Assembly: GCA_002509485.1 (NCBI GenBank)
Contig: DAWO01000084.1
Span: 1 to 10,159, forward strand
Reading direction: 5' to 3'
DNA length: 10,159 nucleotides
DNA from: Methanolinea sp. UBA477
Lineage (GTDB): Archaea; Halobacteriota; Methanomicrobia; Methanomicrobiales; Methanospirillaceae
The notes beneath the pieces were generated by a model. The model was not told the origin of the DNA and searched no databases. It worked only from the letters and a program-made list of their open reading frames with translations. This document shows, piece by piece, positions 1-4,721 of this stretch (its first letter is position 1; each line of letters begins with the position of its first letter). The position numbers and the translations under genes are program-made.

Positions 1-525
1 GACTGACGGATAGATCTCACCATCCGATGCGAAGATCCCGGCACCGACGAAGCAGGTCCCGTCCACGTCCTCGACAACAGCGACCCGCGGTTCCCAGGCA
101 TTATCTCTCGCAGGGTTTTGATAGGTACAACTCACGTATCCCCTGCCGAACCGTGCGGTCTCTGCCAGGTTCCTGACAAGAGGTATCCCGAAGGTGTCGG
201 TCATCCCGCTGATGTCCGTCCCGACGATCTCCGGTTCTGCGGAATCGGCGAGCAGGGTCCCGTCGTAATCGATGGCAAAGACCTGGACGTTGCCAACCAC
301 AAACGCACCGTCCGGGTCGTTGAATGCGGCGATTGCACTCTCTCTCCCGTTTTCCCGTGCACATGATGCGGCACCTGAGACGAAATCGATGAGCTCGGGG
401 GTGGTCGTGATCGTTTCGGGCGCTCCTGGTCCGGCCGGAGCCGCCTCATGCGTTGTTGTGCGCCCGGCGGCAAGGAGCGCAGAAACGAGCACCATCGCGG
501 CGATGAGAAGATACCTCTGGATCAT
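1..525 (-). CDS. Exported single-Cache domain protein (5' part, runs off left edge)
   Basis: The minus frame is open from the ATG at 525 to the window edge (175 codons seen, no stop). Residues 2-21 form a short basic-then-hydrophobic export signal (RYLLIAAMVLVSALLAAG), followed by a Thr/Ala/Pro/Gly-rich linker to about residue 42. The rest matches the extracytoplasmic single-Cache pattern of methanogens: a helix with 'CARENGRESAIAAFNDPDGAF' split around residues 55-75, then beta-strand blocks 'VFAIDYDGTLLA' (82-93) and 'GRGYVSCTY' (128-135). Cache domains usually bind small ligands and are often attached to receptors; the C-terminus is outside the window, so a free binding protein or receptor cannot be told apart. 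Oddity: the signal ends LLAAGR, where a lipobox would have Cys instead of Arg. The Shine-Dalgarno match is weak; an AT-rich stretch near 553-566 could be its promoter. Confidence 0.75.
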   Translation of the reverse strand, partial: MIQRYLLIAAMVLVSALLAAGRTTTHEAAPAGPGAPETITTTPELIDFVSGAASCARENGRESAIAAFNDPDGAFVVGNVQVFAIDYDGTLLADSAEPEIVGTDISGMTDTFGIPLVRNLAETARFGRGYVSCTYQNPARDNAWEPRVAVVEDVDGTCFVGAGIFASDGEIYPSV

Positions 526-725
526 GTAGACCAGGAATCTGTGCACGAGGAAAAAAGTATTGTGAAATTGATTGAAACGACGAACCACGCTGTTGTGCTG
601 GATCGGGGAGATACACACGATGACGGCAGTCCTGCTTCACAGACCTTCGGGGGAACGTGATCTGCAGGAAAAAGCAGTAAAACCGGGCTTTCCCCCCGAC
701 GACAATCCAGGGAAAAACCACCCGA

Positions 726-735
726 AACTTTATGG
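726..735 (+). promoter_or_regulatory. Candidate TATA box of the MscS gene
   Basis: AAACTTTATG resembles an archaeal TATA element. Its centre lies about 29 bases before the ATG at 760, so transcription would start at or just before the start codon. No good Shine-Dalgarno sequence precedes that ATG, which agrees with a leaderless or very short-leader mRNA. The rest of 526-759, between the divergent Cache and MscS genes, shows no other convincing element. Confidence 0.4.
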
Positions 736-759
736 GGGCTTCAGGCAAGCTCGTCTGGC

Positions 760-1575
760 ATGGCAACAGAAACATTTCCGGAACTCTCTTTTGGGTCCAT
801 TCACCTCTCTTTCGAGACGGTGATCCTTGCGATCGTGGTTGCCGTCGTGGGCGTGATCGCGGCCAGGATCATCATCGCGGTCTTTCAGCGGATGCTCACC
901 CGGTCCTCGGGTCTTCCCGAACTGATCGTCGAATTCATGGTGCGGTTCTTCTCCGCCCTCCTGTATGTCATCGTCATACTGCTCGTCCTTGCCACCCTTG
1001 GCATCGATATCGGGTCGGTCGTCCTCGGGCTCTCGGCCATAATCGGCCTCGTCCTCGGTTTCGGCCTCCAGGACACCCTCAAGAACTTCGCAGCCGGGAT
1101 CTGGGTCGCGGCGCTCCGTCCCATAGACAAGGGCGAGTACGTGGAGGTGGACGGAATGTCGGGAACCGTGCAGGCGGTGGGCATCATGGCGACCGAGCTG
1201 CTCACGGTGGACAACAAGATCATCACCATCCCCAATGCCCAGGTCTGGGACAACCCGGTGATCAACTATACCCGGATGGAGACCCGGCGTGCTGACGTCT
1301 CGGTCGGTATCGGCTATGACAGCGATGTCGAGGAGGCCGTGAAAGTCGCGATGGACCTGATGCACAGCCACCCGGCCGTTCTCTCCGACCCGGCACCAAA
1401 AGTCGTCATCACCGATCTCGCGGACTCCTCGGTGAATCTTGCACTCTGGGCGTGGACGAAGACAGGTGATGTGTGGCAGGTGAAGTGGGACCTGACCCGG
1501 GACATCCTTGCAGCATACAGGAATGCCGGGATCGAGATACCGTTCCCGCAGATGGACGTGCACCTGGAGCGGTAA
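760..1575 (+). CDS. MscS-family small-conductance mechanosensitive channel
   Basis: This 271-residue membrane protein opens under membrane tension to release solutes after osmotic downshock. Residues 21-42 and about 58-82 are two transmembrane helices. Residues 85-121 are the pore-lining TM3 with its Gly/Ala-rich face (VLGLSAIIGLVLGFGLQD) and the kinked second half (TLKNFAAGIWVAALRPI), the family signature. A beta-domain follows (VEVDGMSGTVQAVGIMATEL, then 'ITIPNAQVWDNPVINY'), then an alpha/beta C-terminal domain ending in the typical 'IEIPFPQ' near 258-264. The length is that of the minimal three-helix form, like E. coli MscS (286 aa). The ATG at 760 is the first in frame with good coding potential and sits about 29 bases behind a TATA-like box. 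It is monocistronic: the next gene converges on it. Confidence in the family is high; ion selectivity cannot be read from the sequence. Confidence 0.95.
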   Translation: MATETFPELSFGSIHLSFETVILAIVVAVVGVIAARIIIAVFQRMLTRSSGLPELIVEFMVRFFSALLYVIVILLVLATLGIDIGSVVLGLSAIIGLVLGFGLQDTLKNFAAGIWVAALRPIDKGEYVEVDGMSGTVQAVGIMATELLTVDNKIITIPNAQVWDNPVINYTRMETRRADVSVGIGYDSDVEEAVKVAMDLMHSHPAVLSDPAPKVVITDLADSSVNLALWAWTKTGDVWQVKWDLTRDILAAYRNAGIEIPFPQMDVHLER

Positions 1576-1587
1576 AACGAGAGGATT

Positions 1588-1695
1588 CAGGCTGGGACAC
1601 AACCCCGCGGGCGCCGCGAAAGGACCCCTAATTGGAGTTATTTCCTTCTGACCTTTATAAGCAGCCGGCTCATTTTCTACTTGTGTCCCAGCCTG
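1588..1695 (+). repeat. Perfect 15-bp inverted repeat downstream of the channel gene
   Basis: CAGGCTGGGACACAA (1588-1602) is the exact reverse complement of TTGTGTCCCAGCCTG (1681-1695). The similarity extends outward with one indel (GGATT before the left arm, the complement of GGAATC after the right). The 78-base interior carries a GC-rich palindrome-like patch (GCGGGCGCCGCG, 1607-1618) and a TATA-like CTTTATAAG near 1653-1661. Seven Ts follow at 1705-1711. It could fold as a long-range stem closing an RNA domain in the channel mRNA's 3' end, or be the terminal repeats of a tiny non-coding element. No flanking target-site duplication was recognised. Confidence 0.6.
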
Positions 1696-1704
1696 GATTC
1701 CCCC

Positions 1705-1711
1705 TTTTTTT
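1705..1711 (+). terminator. Oligo-T terminator after the MscS gene
   Basis: Seven consecutive Ts follow a C run and lie ten bases after the right arm of the inverted repeat. Archaeal RNA polymerase terminates at such T-tracts, with or without a hairpin. The gene pair here is convergent, so a stop for the channel transcript is expected in this gap. Confidence 0.5.
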
Positions 1712-1858
1712 CGAAAAATCATTTCAGACCGGGCATTTTTGCCAGGAAAACCGGGGAGAGCGACCAGCAGGGCACCCCGCATCAAGGAGTGCGAGGGCTG
1801 TTGAGCTTTTTGTAGCTCACCGGGAGGGCCGACATACGATACTCCTGATACCAGCCAC

Positions 1859-2288
1859 TCATCTCTCAACCGGACGGAGCGGGACTCCTCCCGGAATGGT
1901 CTGCACCGGGTTGATCCTGGTCACGCTCATGTGCAGGATATCCCTGCCGGTGCTCCTCACCGCGATCTCGAACGAGACGCTTTCGCCTGTTTGCCGGGGG
2001 ACCGAAAAGACGATCGGCGCCGATGCCGATATATTCTCGAATATTGCACGGGAACGTGATTCATATACAAACCCGTCCTTCTGAGTGGTATAGTCCACCA
2101 GGTACGTGCCAGGGTCGTCGCTGTAGGGGATAACAGAAGAGATCACCCGGTCATCATATCCCTTCCGTGACCTGGTGGAAGTCCGGCCTTTCCTGTAGTC
2201 CGGGGGTTGTCGGGGAGAGACAGCCTGCGGCGCAGATAGCGGCCGTAATGGCGATCAGGCAGGTAAACGCAGATATCATATCCTTCAT
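1859..2288 (-). pseudogene. Small secreted lipoprotein gene split by a frameshift
   Basis: From the ATG at 2288, with a good Shine-Dalgarno GGGAG at 2300-2296 and 7-base spacing, a 44-codon frame encodes a clear lipoprotein signal: MKDMISAFTCLIAITAAICAAGC, lipobox AAGC with Cys23, then LSPTTPG. It stops at TGA 2156-2154. The +1 frame is open from the lipobox region and runs on as a beta-rich, Ig-like C-terminal part (DDPGTYLVDYTTQ, then FEIAVRSTGRDILHMSV) to TGA 1861-1859. That second frame has no ATG start upstream of its GTG at 2146. The simplest reading is one lipoprotein of about 140 residues with a one-base indel somewhere around 2155-2225. The function is unknown. An alternative is two genes, with the downstream piece starting at GTG 2146, but it would lack a signal peptide and a Shine-Dalgarno sequence. 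A sequencing error is also possible. Confidence 0.65.
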
Positions 2289-2336
2289 TTTCGTTCTCCC
2301 ATGCCAGGGGTAACCCGGATGGTGGCCGCCGGCCTG

Positions 2337-2349
2337 TTAAATTTTTTTG
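2337..2349 (-). promoter_or_regulatory. Candidate promoter of the lipoprotein gene
   Basis: The minus strand reads CAAAAAAATTTAA, an A/T block about 55 bases upstream of the lipoprotein ATG. A start about 25 bases downstream would leave a leader of roughly 30 bases that includes the GGGAG ribosome site at 2300-2296. Confidence 0.35.
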
Positions 2350-2357
2350 TCGGGCGA

Positions 2358-2377
2358 AATCACCGTCTCCGGTGATT
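2358..2377. other. Perfect 8-bp hairpin between divergent genes
   Basis: AATCACCG (2358-2365) pairs with CGGTGATT (2370-2377) around the 4-base loop TCTC. An outer CGG/CCG pair (2351-2353 with 2378-2380) can stack on it with a bulge. It lies between the divergent lipoprotein and GTPase promoters. It could be a palindromic operator rather than an RNA structure, since it is upstream of both predicted transcript starts. Confidence 0.45.
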
Positions 2378-2406
2378 CCGGGTAATTAGGCCGGTATCAG
2401 TAATCG

Positions 2407-2414
2407 TTTTATGA
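2407..2414 (+). promoter_or_regulatory. Candidate TATA box of the GTPase gene
   Basis: TTTTATGA is the best AT-rich box upstream of the GTPase. A start about 25 bases on, near 2437, would give a leader of roughly 88 bases that carries the two hairpins at 2468-2508. A further imperfect stem, GAGGAG/CTCCTC (2415-2420 with 2430-2435), overlaps the box region. Confidence 0.35.
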
Positions 2415-2467
2415 GAGGAGCCAAAAACACTCCTCAGCCGGCACCCGGTCGTCTGCCGTTTTGATCG

Positions 2468-2508
2468 GCCTGGATTACCAGGCAGCCACACGGAGATTTT
2501 CTGTGGCT
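2468..2508 (+). promoter_or_regulatory. Two abutting hairpins in the GTPase leader
   Basis: GCCTGG-ATTA-CCAGGC (2468-2483) is a perfect 6-bp stem with a tetraloop. AGCCACA (2484-2490) pairs with TGTGGCT (2502-2508) around an 11-base loop. The stems touch end to end, so they could stack coaxially. The second ends directly before the ribosome-binding sequence GGAG/GGTGA at 2510-2520, a position where folding could affect translation. No known riboswitch class was recognised. Confidence 0.45.
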
Positions 2509-2524
2509 TGGAGAAGGTGAAAGG

Positions 2525-3244
2525 ATGGAGATACTGTATATCGTCATGGGAGTAGAACTCGTCGTGATTATTCTCGGGATTATCGGGATCATCATCGCAC
2601 GCAAGGATCTCCTCAATTTCTATCGTTCACTGCGCCCGAAGTACTCAATAGCGGTCCTCGGCACGGAAGGTTCGGGAAAGACAACACTCATCAATTACCT
2701 GTGCGGGGAACCTCTCCCCGATATGCATACTCCGACGGCGGGCGCCCGGGCACGGGGAAAGATCGTCTGCGATCTATCGGGGAACCAGACTCATTACTTC
2801 CGCTCAAGGGAGATGTACGACGTGGGCGGTGATCAGACCGGCCAGTGGAAAGCGGTCATCAGGGAACAGAACCCCGACGGCATCATCTACCTTGTAGATT
2901 CGACGAACCCGGAACGGGAACGGGACGGCTTGATCACTCTCTTCCGGATTTACGAGGAATTGAGTACCGAGATGATCGCAACCGGGATAAATCTCCGGGC
3001 AATTCTCATACTCATCAATAAAGCCGATATCTGGGGCCCTTCCGAAGAAAAGCGGGTGGAGATGGCACGTAGATACCGCGACGAGGTTGTATCGGGATTA
3101 AAAGTGGAGTTCTGTCGTCTCCTGCCGGATCTCGTCCTGCTTCTCGACTGGAGCTCGCTCCTTCACGCCGAGTACCAGTTCCATCTCAACAATGTCCTGC
3201 GCCGGTTCATGGCTGTCCTTACCAGCGAAGATGATGCGAAGTGA
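2525..3244 (+). CDS. Membrane-anchored Arf/SR-beta-like small GTPase
   Basis: This 239-residue protein begins with one hydrophobic helix (residues 4-25, IVMGVELVVIILGIIGIIIA), then a basic cytosolic stretch and a complete GTPase fold. G1/P-loop is GTEGSGKTT (46-54), the switch-I Thr is in TPTAG (69-73), G3 is DVGGDQ (99-104), G4 is NKAD (165-168), and a likely G5-like DWSS lies at 208-211. DVGG is typical of Arf and SRP-receptor-beta-type GTPases; here an Asp precedes the Gln, unlike Arf's DVGGQ, which may alter hydrolysis. The N-terminal anchor plus G domain is the layout of eukaryotic SR-beta, but archaea are not known to use an SR-beta in SRP targeting, so the role is open. The start is supported by GGAG (2510-2513) and GGTGA (2516-2520). 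It appears monocistronic. Intracellular, membrane-bound GTP binding is inferred from motifs. Confidence 0.85.
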   Translation: MEILYIVMGVELVVIILGIIGIIIARKDLLNFYRSLRPKYSIAVLGTEGSGKTTLINYLCGEPLPDMHTPTAGARARGKIVCDLSGNQTHYFRSREMYDVGGDQTGQWKAVIREQNPDGIIYLVDSTNPERERDGLITLFRIYEELSTEMIATGINLRAILILINKADIWGPSEEKRVEMARRYRDEVVSGLKVEFCRLLPDLVLLLDWSSLLHAEYQFHLNNVLRRFMAVLTSEDDAK

Positions 3245-3337
3245 CCGGAATGGGTGGTCCCTTGGAGAGATGGGCAGGTCCGCACACCGTTCGCGCTCCC
3301 TGGACCCAGGCGAGGTGTGAAGGCTGGTGTATTCTGC

Positions 3338-3695
3338 ATGGTACAAGAAGATATGGAATATTTCAACAGTTCAGCGAGGGTCCAAACCATCAGTACGGCT
3401 GACCGGGACGGAAAGGTTGATTCGACGGTCTTTGGCTCACCACGCATGACCGACGGTGATCATGGGGTTATTCGAAGAACCGCACGCCGGCCAATCTCCA
3501 GGAGAACGTATCGAGCCGGGAGCGACGCTTTCCGACTGGAAAGGAGTCCGTGTCTCCCTGAAAGTGATGGATCGTGCGACATCCGGTCCGGTCTTTGAGA
3601 ATCCCAGGAACGAGATTGCGAGAATGAAGGGAAAAGCGGCGGCCAATATCATCGATGCCGCGGGGCGCTCCGAACTCACGGAAGTCCGCCCCTGA
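3338..3695 (+). pseudogene. Decayed FMN-binding split-barrel (pyridoxamine 5'-phosphate oxidase family) gene
   Basis: Pieces of one PPOX-family flavin-binding protein appear in order but in three frames. Frame 1 (ATG 3338 or 3353) gives MEYFNSSARVQTISTADRDG and then VDSTVFGSPRMTDGD. Frame 2 gives VIMGL near 3456-3470. Frame 3 gives NRTPANLQEN (3478-3507). Frame 2 resumes at 3510 with IEPGATLSDWKGVRVSLKV and then ANIIDAAGRSELTEVRP, ending at TGA 3693-3695. In family members the NRTFANLQEN-type segment is followed by about eight residues (PNAVFLI-like) before the EPG motif; here they are missing, so about 20 bases have been lost as well as two indels. Intact relatives of about 130 residues bind FMN or F420; this copy cannot make that fold without several frameshifts. 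Two or more lesions in 60 bases favour true decay over a single read error. Confidence 0.75.
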
Positions 3696-3712
3696 ATCGA
3701 GATGGGCCAGGC

Positions 3713-3764
3713 CCGGGAGCGGTCGATAAAATCGCCCGTTTCTCCCGGCGTGACCCTGGTTTTT
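3713..3764 (+). terminator. Stem-loop terminator after the PPOX-like pseudogene
   Basis: CCGGGAG (3713-3719) pairs perfectly with CTCCCGG (3742-3748). Inside it CGG/CCG (3720-3722 with 3736-3738) and CGAT/ATCG (3724-3727 with 3731-3734) continue the stem around an AAA loop, with one mismatch and a TTT bulge. Five Ts follow at 3760-3764. The form is intrinsic-terminator-like and lies between convergent genes. Confidence 0.5.
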
Positions 3765-3803
3765 CAAAATCGCGGATACGCCCGGACAATCGAAGATCTC
3801 AGG

Positions 3804-3809
3804 AAAAAA
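3804..3809 (-). terminator. Oligo-T terminator after the dodecin gene
   Basis: On the minus strand six Ts occur 17 bases after the dodecin stop codon, with no obvious hairpin. A simple T-tract is enough for archaeal termination. Confidence 0.4.
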
Positions 3810-3825
3810 CGATAGAGAGGAGTTT

Positions 3826-4053
3826 TTAGCCCTGGCCCTCATAGATAAACGTAATTTTCACATTGGCCCGGTATTCGACGATCCTGCCGTTCTCGACTTT
3901 TGCGGTACATTCCTTCAAGTAGACTCCCTTGATATGCCGGATAGTATTGGATGCTTCCTTTACGGCATTGAGAGCCGCATCTTCCCAGCTGACGCTGGAA
4001 CTTCCGATCAACTCTATGACTTTTGCCAACGAGTGCTTCTCTGTTTCAGGCAT
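3826..4053 (-). CDS. Dodecin-family small protein
   Basis: A 75-residue product with the whole dodecin pattern: KVIELIGSSSVSWEDAALNA (11-30), a helix to about residue 40, then beta strands GVYLKECTAKVENG (43-56) and RANVKITFIYEG (62-73). Dodecins form hollow dodecamers that store flavins in the cytosol. The tryptophan that stacks on flavin in well-studied members, found as GAWIK in many close relatives, is Tyr45 here, and Arg62 stands where several members have the flavin-contacting Gln; ligand binding is therefore uncertain. The frame is open to a GTG at 4104. I prefer the ATG at 4053 because family members start close to this point, AGGAGAGGAG lies 11 bases upstream, and a TATA-like CAAATAAATG near 4085-4094 falls inside the longer version. 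It lies downstream of the AbrB-type gene on the same strand, possibly co-transcribed. Confidence 0.88.
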   Translation of the reverse strand: MPETEKHSLAKVIELIGSSSVSWEDAALNAVKEASNTIRHIKGVYLKECTAKVENGRIVEYRANVKITFIYEGQG

Positions 4054-4149
4054 CTTCTCCACCACTCCTCTCCTGGTCTCACCATTTATTTGAGGTTTTC
4101 GCACATGTGACCTGGCGGGGGTTTGCCTTCAGATTCCATCCCCTGGCAG

Positions 4150-4392
4150 TCAGTCTTCCGGATCCTCCACGGGTTCCTGGTCAAATATGCAAAAGAGCCT
4201 CTTTGCCATGGCCTTGAAGGTGTCGGCCTTCACGATGGCGATCCCCCGCTTCTCGTCCCCGACAACGAGCAGCGTGTCGCCCGGCTGGATAGAGAAGATC
4301 TCCCGGGCTTTCTTTGGTATGACGATCTGGCCCCGCTCGCCCACCCGGACCGTCCCGAAGATGTGCTTTCCCTCGGGGTCTTCATCAAACAT
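4150..4392 (-). CDS. AbrB/MazE/SpoVT-type DNA-binding regulator
   Basis: An 80-residue protein with one swapped-hairpin beta-barrel DNA-binding domain at about residues 12-57: FGTVRVGERGQIVIPKKAR (12-30), EIFSIQPGDTLLVV (31-44), then a strand GIAIVKA (50-56). GQIVIPKKAR and the 'I-x-PGD-x-L' motif are family hallmarks. Members bind DNA as dimers, often at their own promoters, and act as transition-state regulators or antitoxins. A basic helix and an acidic tail (EPVEDPED) follow. No toxin gene is adjacent; the downstream neighbour is the dodecin gene 96 bases away, so an antitoxin role is not supported. The ATG at 4392 is about 30 bases behind a TATA-like ATTATATGAA on the minus strand, suggesting a short or absent leader. 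The promoter is framed by an inverted repeat, consistent with autoregulation (inference). Confidence 0.88.
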   Translation of the reverse strand: MFDEDPEGKHIFGTVRVGERGQIVIPKKAREIFSIQPGDTLLVVGDEKRGIAIVKADTFKAMAKRLFCIFDQEPVEDPED

Positions 4393-4405
4393 GATATATC
4401 ACACA

Positions 4406-4440
4406 ATTCATACTTTTCATATAATCATGTTTGTATGAAT
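4406..4440 (-). promoter_or_regulatory. Inverted repeat around the AbrB-type promoter
   Basis: ATTCATAC (4406-4413) and GTATGAAT (4433-4440) are perfect inverted copies 19 bases apart. Between them on the minus strand is the TATA-like ATTATATGAA, about 30 bases before the regulator's ATG. A dimeric protein bound across both arms would block this promoter. Autoregulation by the encoded AbrB-type protein is the natural guess, not shown. Confidence 0.5.
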
Positions 4441-4442
4441 AC

Positions 4443-4454
4443 TTTTTTTATACA
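4443..4454 (+). promoter_or_regulatory. Candidate plus-strand promoter toward the CPBP gene
   Basis: TTTTTTTATACA is a strong archaeal TATA-like box that directly abuts the right arm of the inverted repeat. A start about 25 bases on would give a leader of around 240 bases to the protease gene, including the bulged stem at 4599-4681. A second, weaker box (TTGATAAAA) lies near 4519-4527. Confidence 0.35.
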
Positions 4455-4542
4455 TATTGTGTCTGTTTTTTCTGAAACACGCGACAAAATGGCTCTTTTC
4501 TACCTGGTGTGGGCAGGATTGATAAAACCGTATACATTGTGT
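4449..4542. repeat. Pair of imperfect direct repeats
   Basis: TATACATATTGTGT (4449-4462) and TATACATTGTGT (4531-4542) differ only by loss of AT. Each follows an AT-rich box on the plus strand. They may be duplicated promoter or regulator-binding segments. The copies are short, so chance is possible. Confidence 0.3.
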
Positions 4543-4598
4543 TGGGGGCTTTTCCGCATCCACACCCCCATGTGCGATGCCCGCGCCGCAGCCCGAAA

Positions 4599-4681
4599 AA
4601 ATACCGCGAGGCTGATTCACAGTCACTATGAGTTCTGTGAGGACGCCCCGGCGGCGGTTGTGAGTGACTGAATCGGTATTT
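4599..4681 (+). promoter_or_regulatory. Bulged 19-bp stem upstream of the CPBP gene
   Basis: Three collinear segments pair. AAATACC (4599-4605) pairs with GGTATTT (4675-4681), GATT (4614-4617) with AATC (4671-4674), and CAGTCACT (4620-4627) with AGTGACTG (4663-4670). The right strand is continuous and the left strand has bulges of eight and two bases. The 35-base apical region is GC-rich (GCCCCGGCGGCGG near 4644-4656). It ends 26 bases before the ribosome site, so it would sit in the mRNA leader. It could be a regulatory RNA structure, an independent small RNA, or an old insertion; no known family was recognised. The rest of 4393-4721 has only the promoter elements and repeats listed separately. 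Confidence 0.5.
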
Positions 4682-4721
4682 CGATTTCGTCTCCCCCAAA
4701 AAACAGCGAGGAGGCAGAAAA

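Noticed and set aside
1803..1818. GAGCT-TTTTGT-AGCTC hairpin as a terminator
   Set aside because: Only five base pairs, and on neither strand does a T-run follow directly. Left as possible chance structure.
730..1869. Long open frame of 379 codons antisense to the MscS gene
   Set aside because: It overlaps the certain channel gene along its length. Its product is low-complexity His/Asp/Arg-rich, typical of a shadow frame in GC-rich DNA, and no domain is recognisable.
1632..2084. 150-codon plus-strand frame across the inverted repeat and antisense to the lipoprotein
   Set aside because: No ribosome site and no recognisable domain, and the minus-strand frame opposite has the better protein-like pattern.
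4054..4104. N-terminal extension of the dodecin to GTG 4104
   Set aside because: The extension (RKPQINGETRRGVVEK) is not dodecin-like, contains the likely promoter and ribosome site, and exceeds usual family length.
4150..4392. AbrB-type gene as the antitoxin of a toxin-antitoxin pair
   Set aside because: No PIN, MazF or other toxin gene overlaps or adjoins it; the neighbour is a dodecin.
4417..4699. Two small minus-strand frames (4417-4626 and 4448-4699) in the gap before the protease gene
   Set aside because: They cross the promoter repeats and the bulged stem. Composition is not protein-like and there are no start signals.
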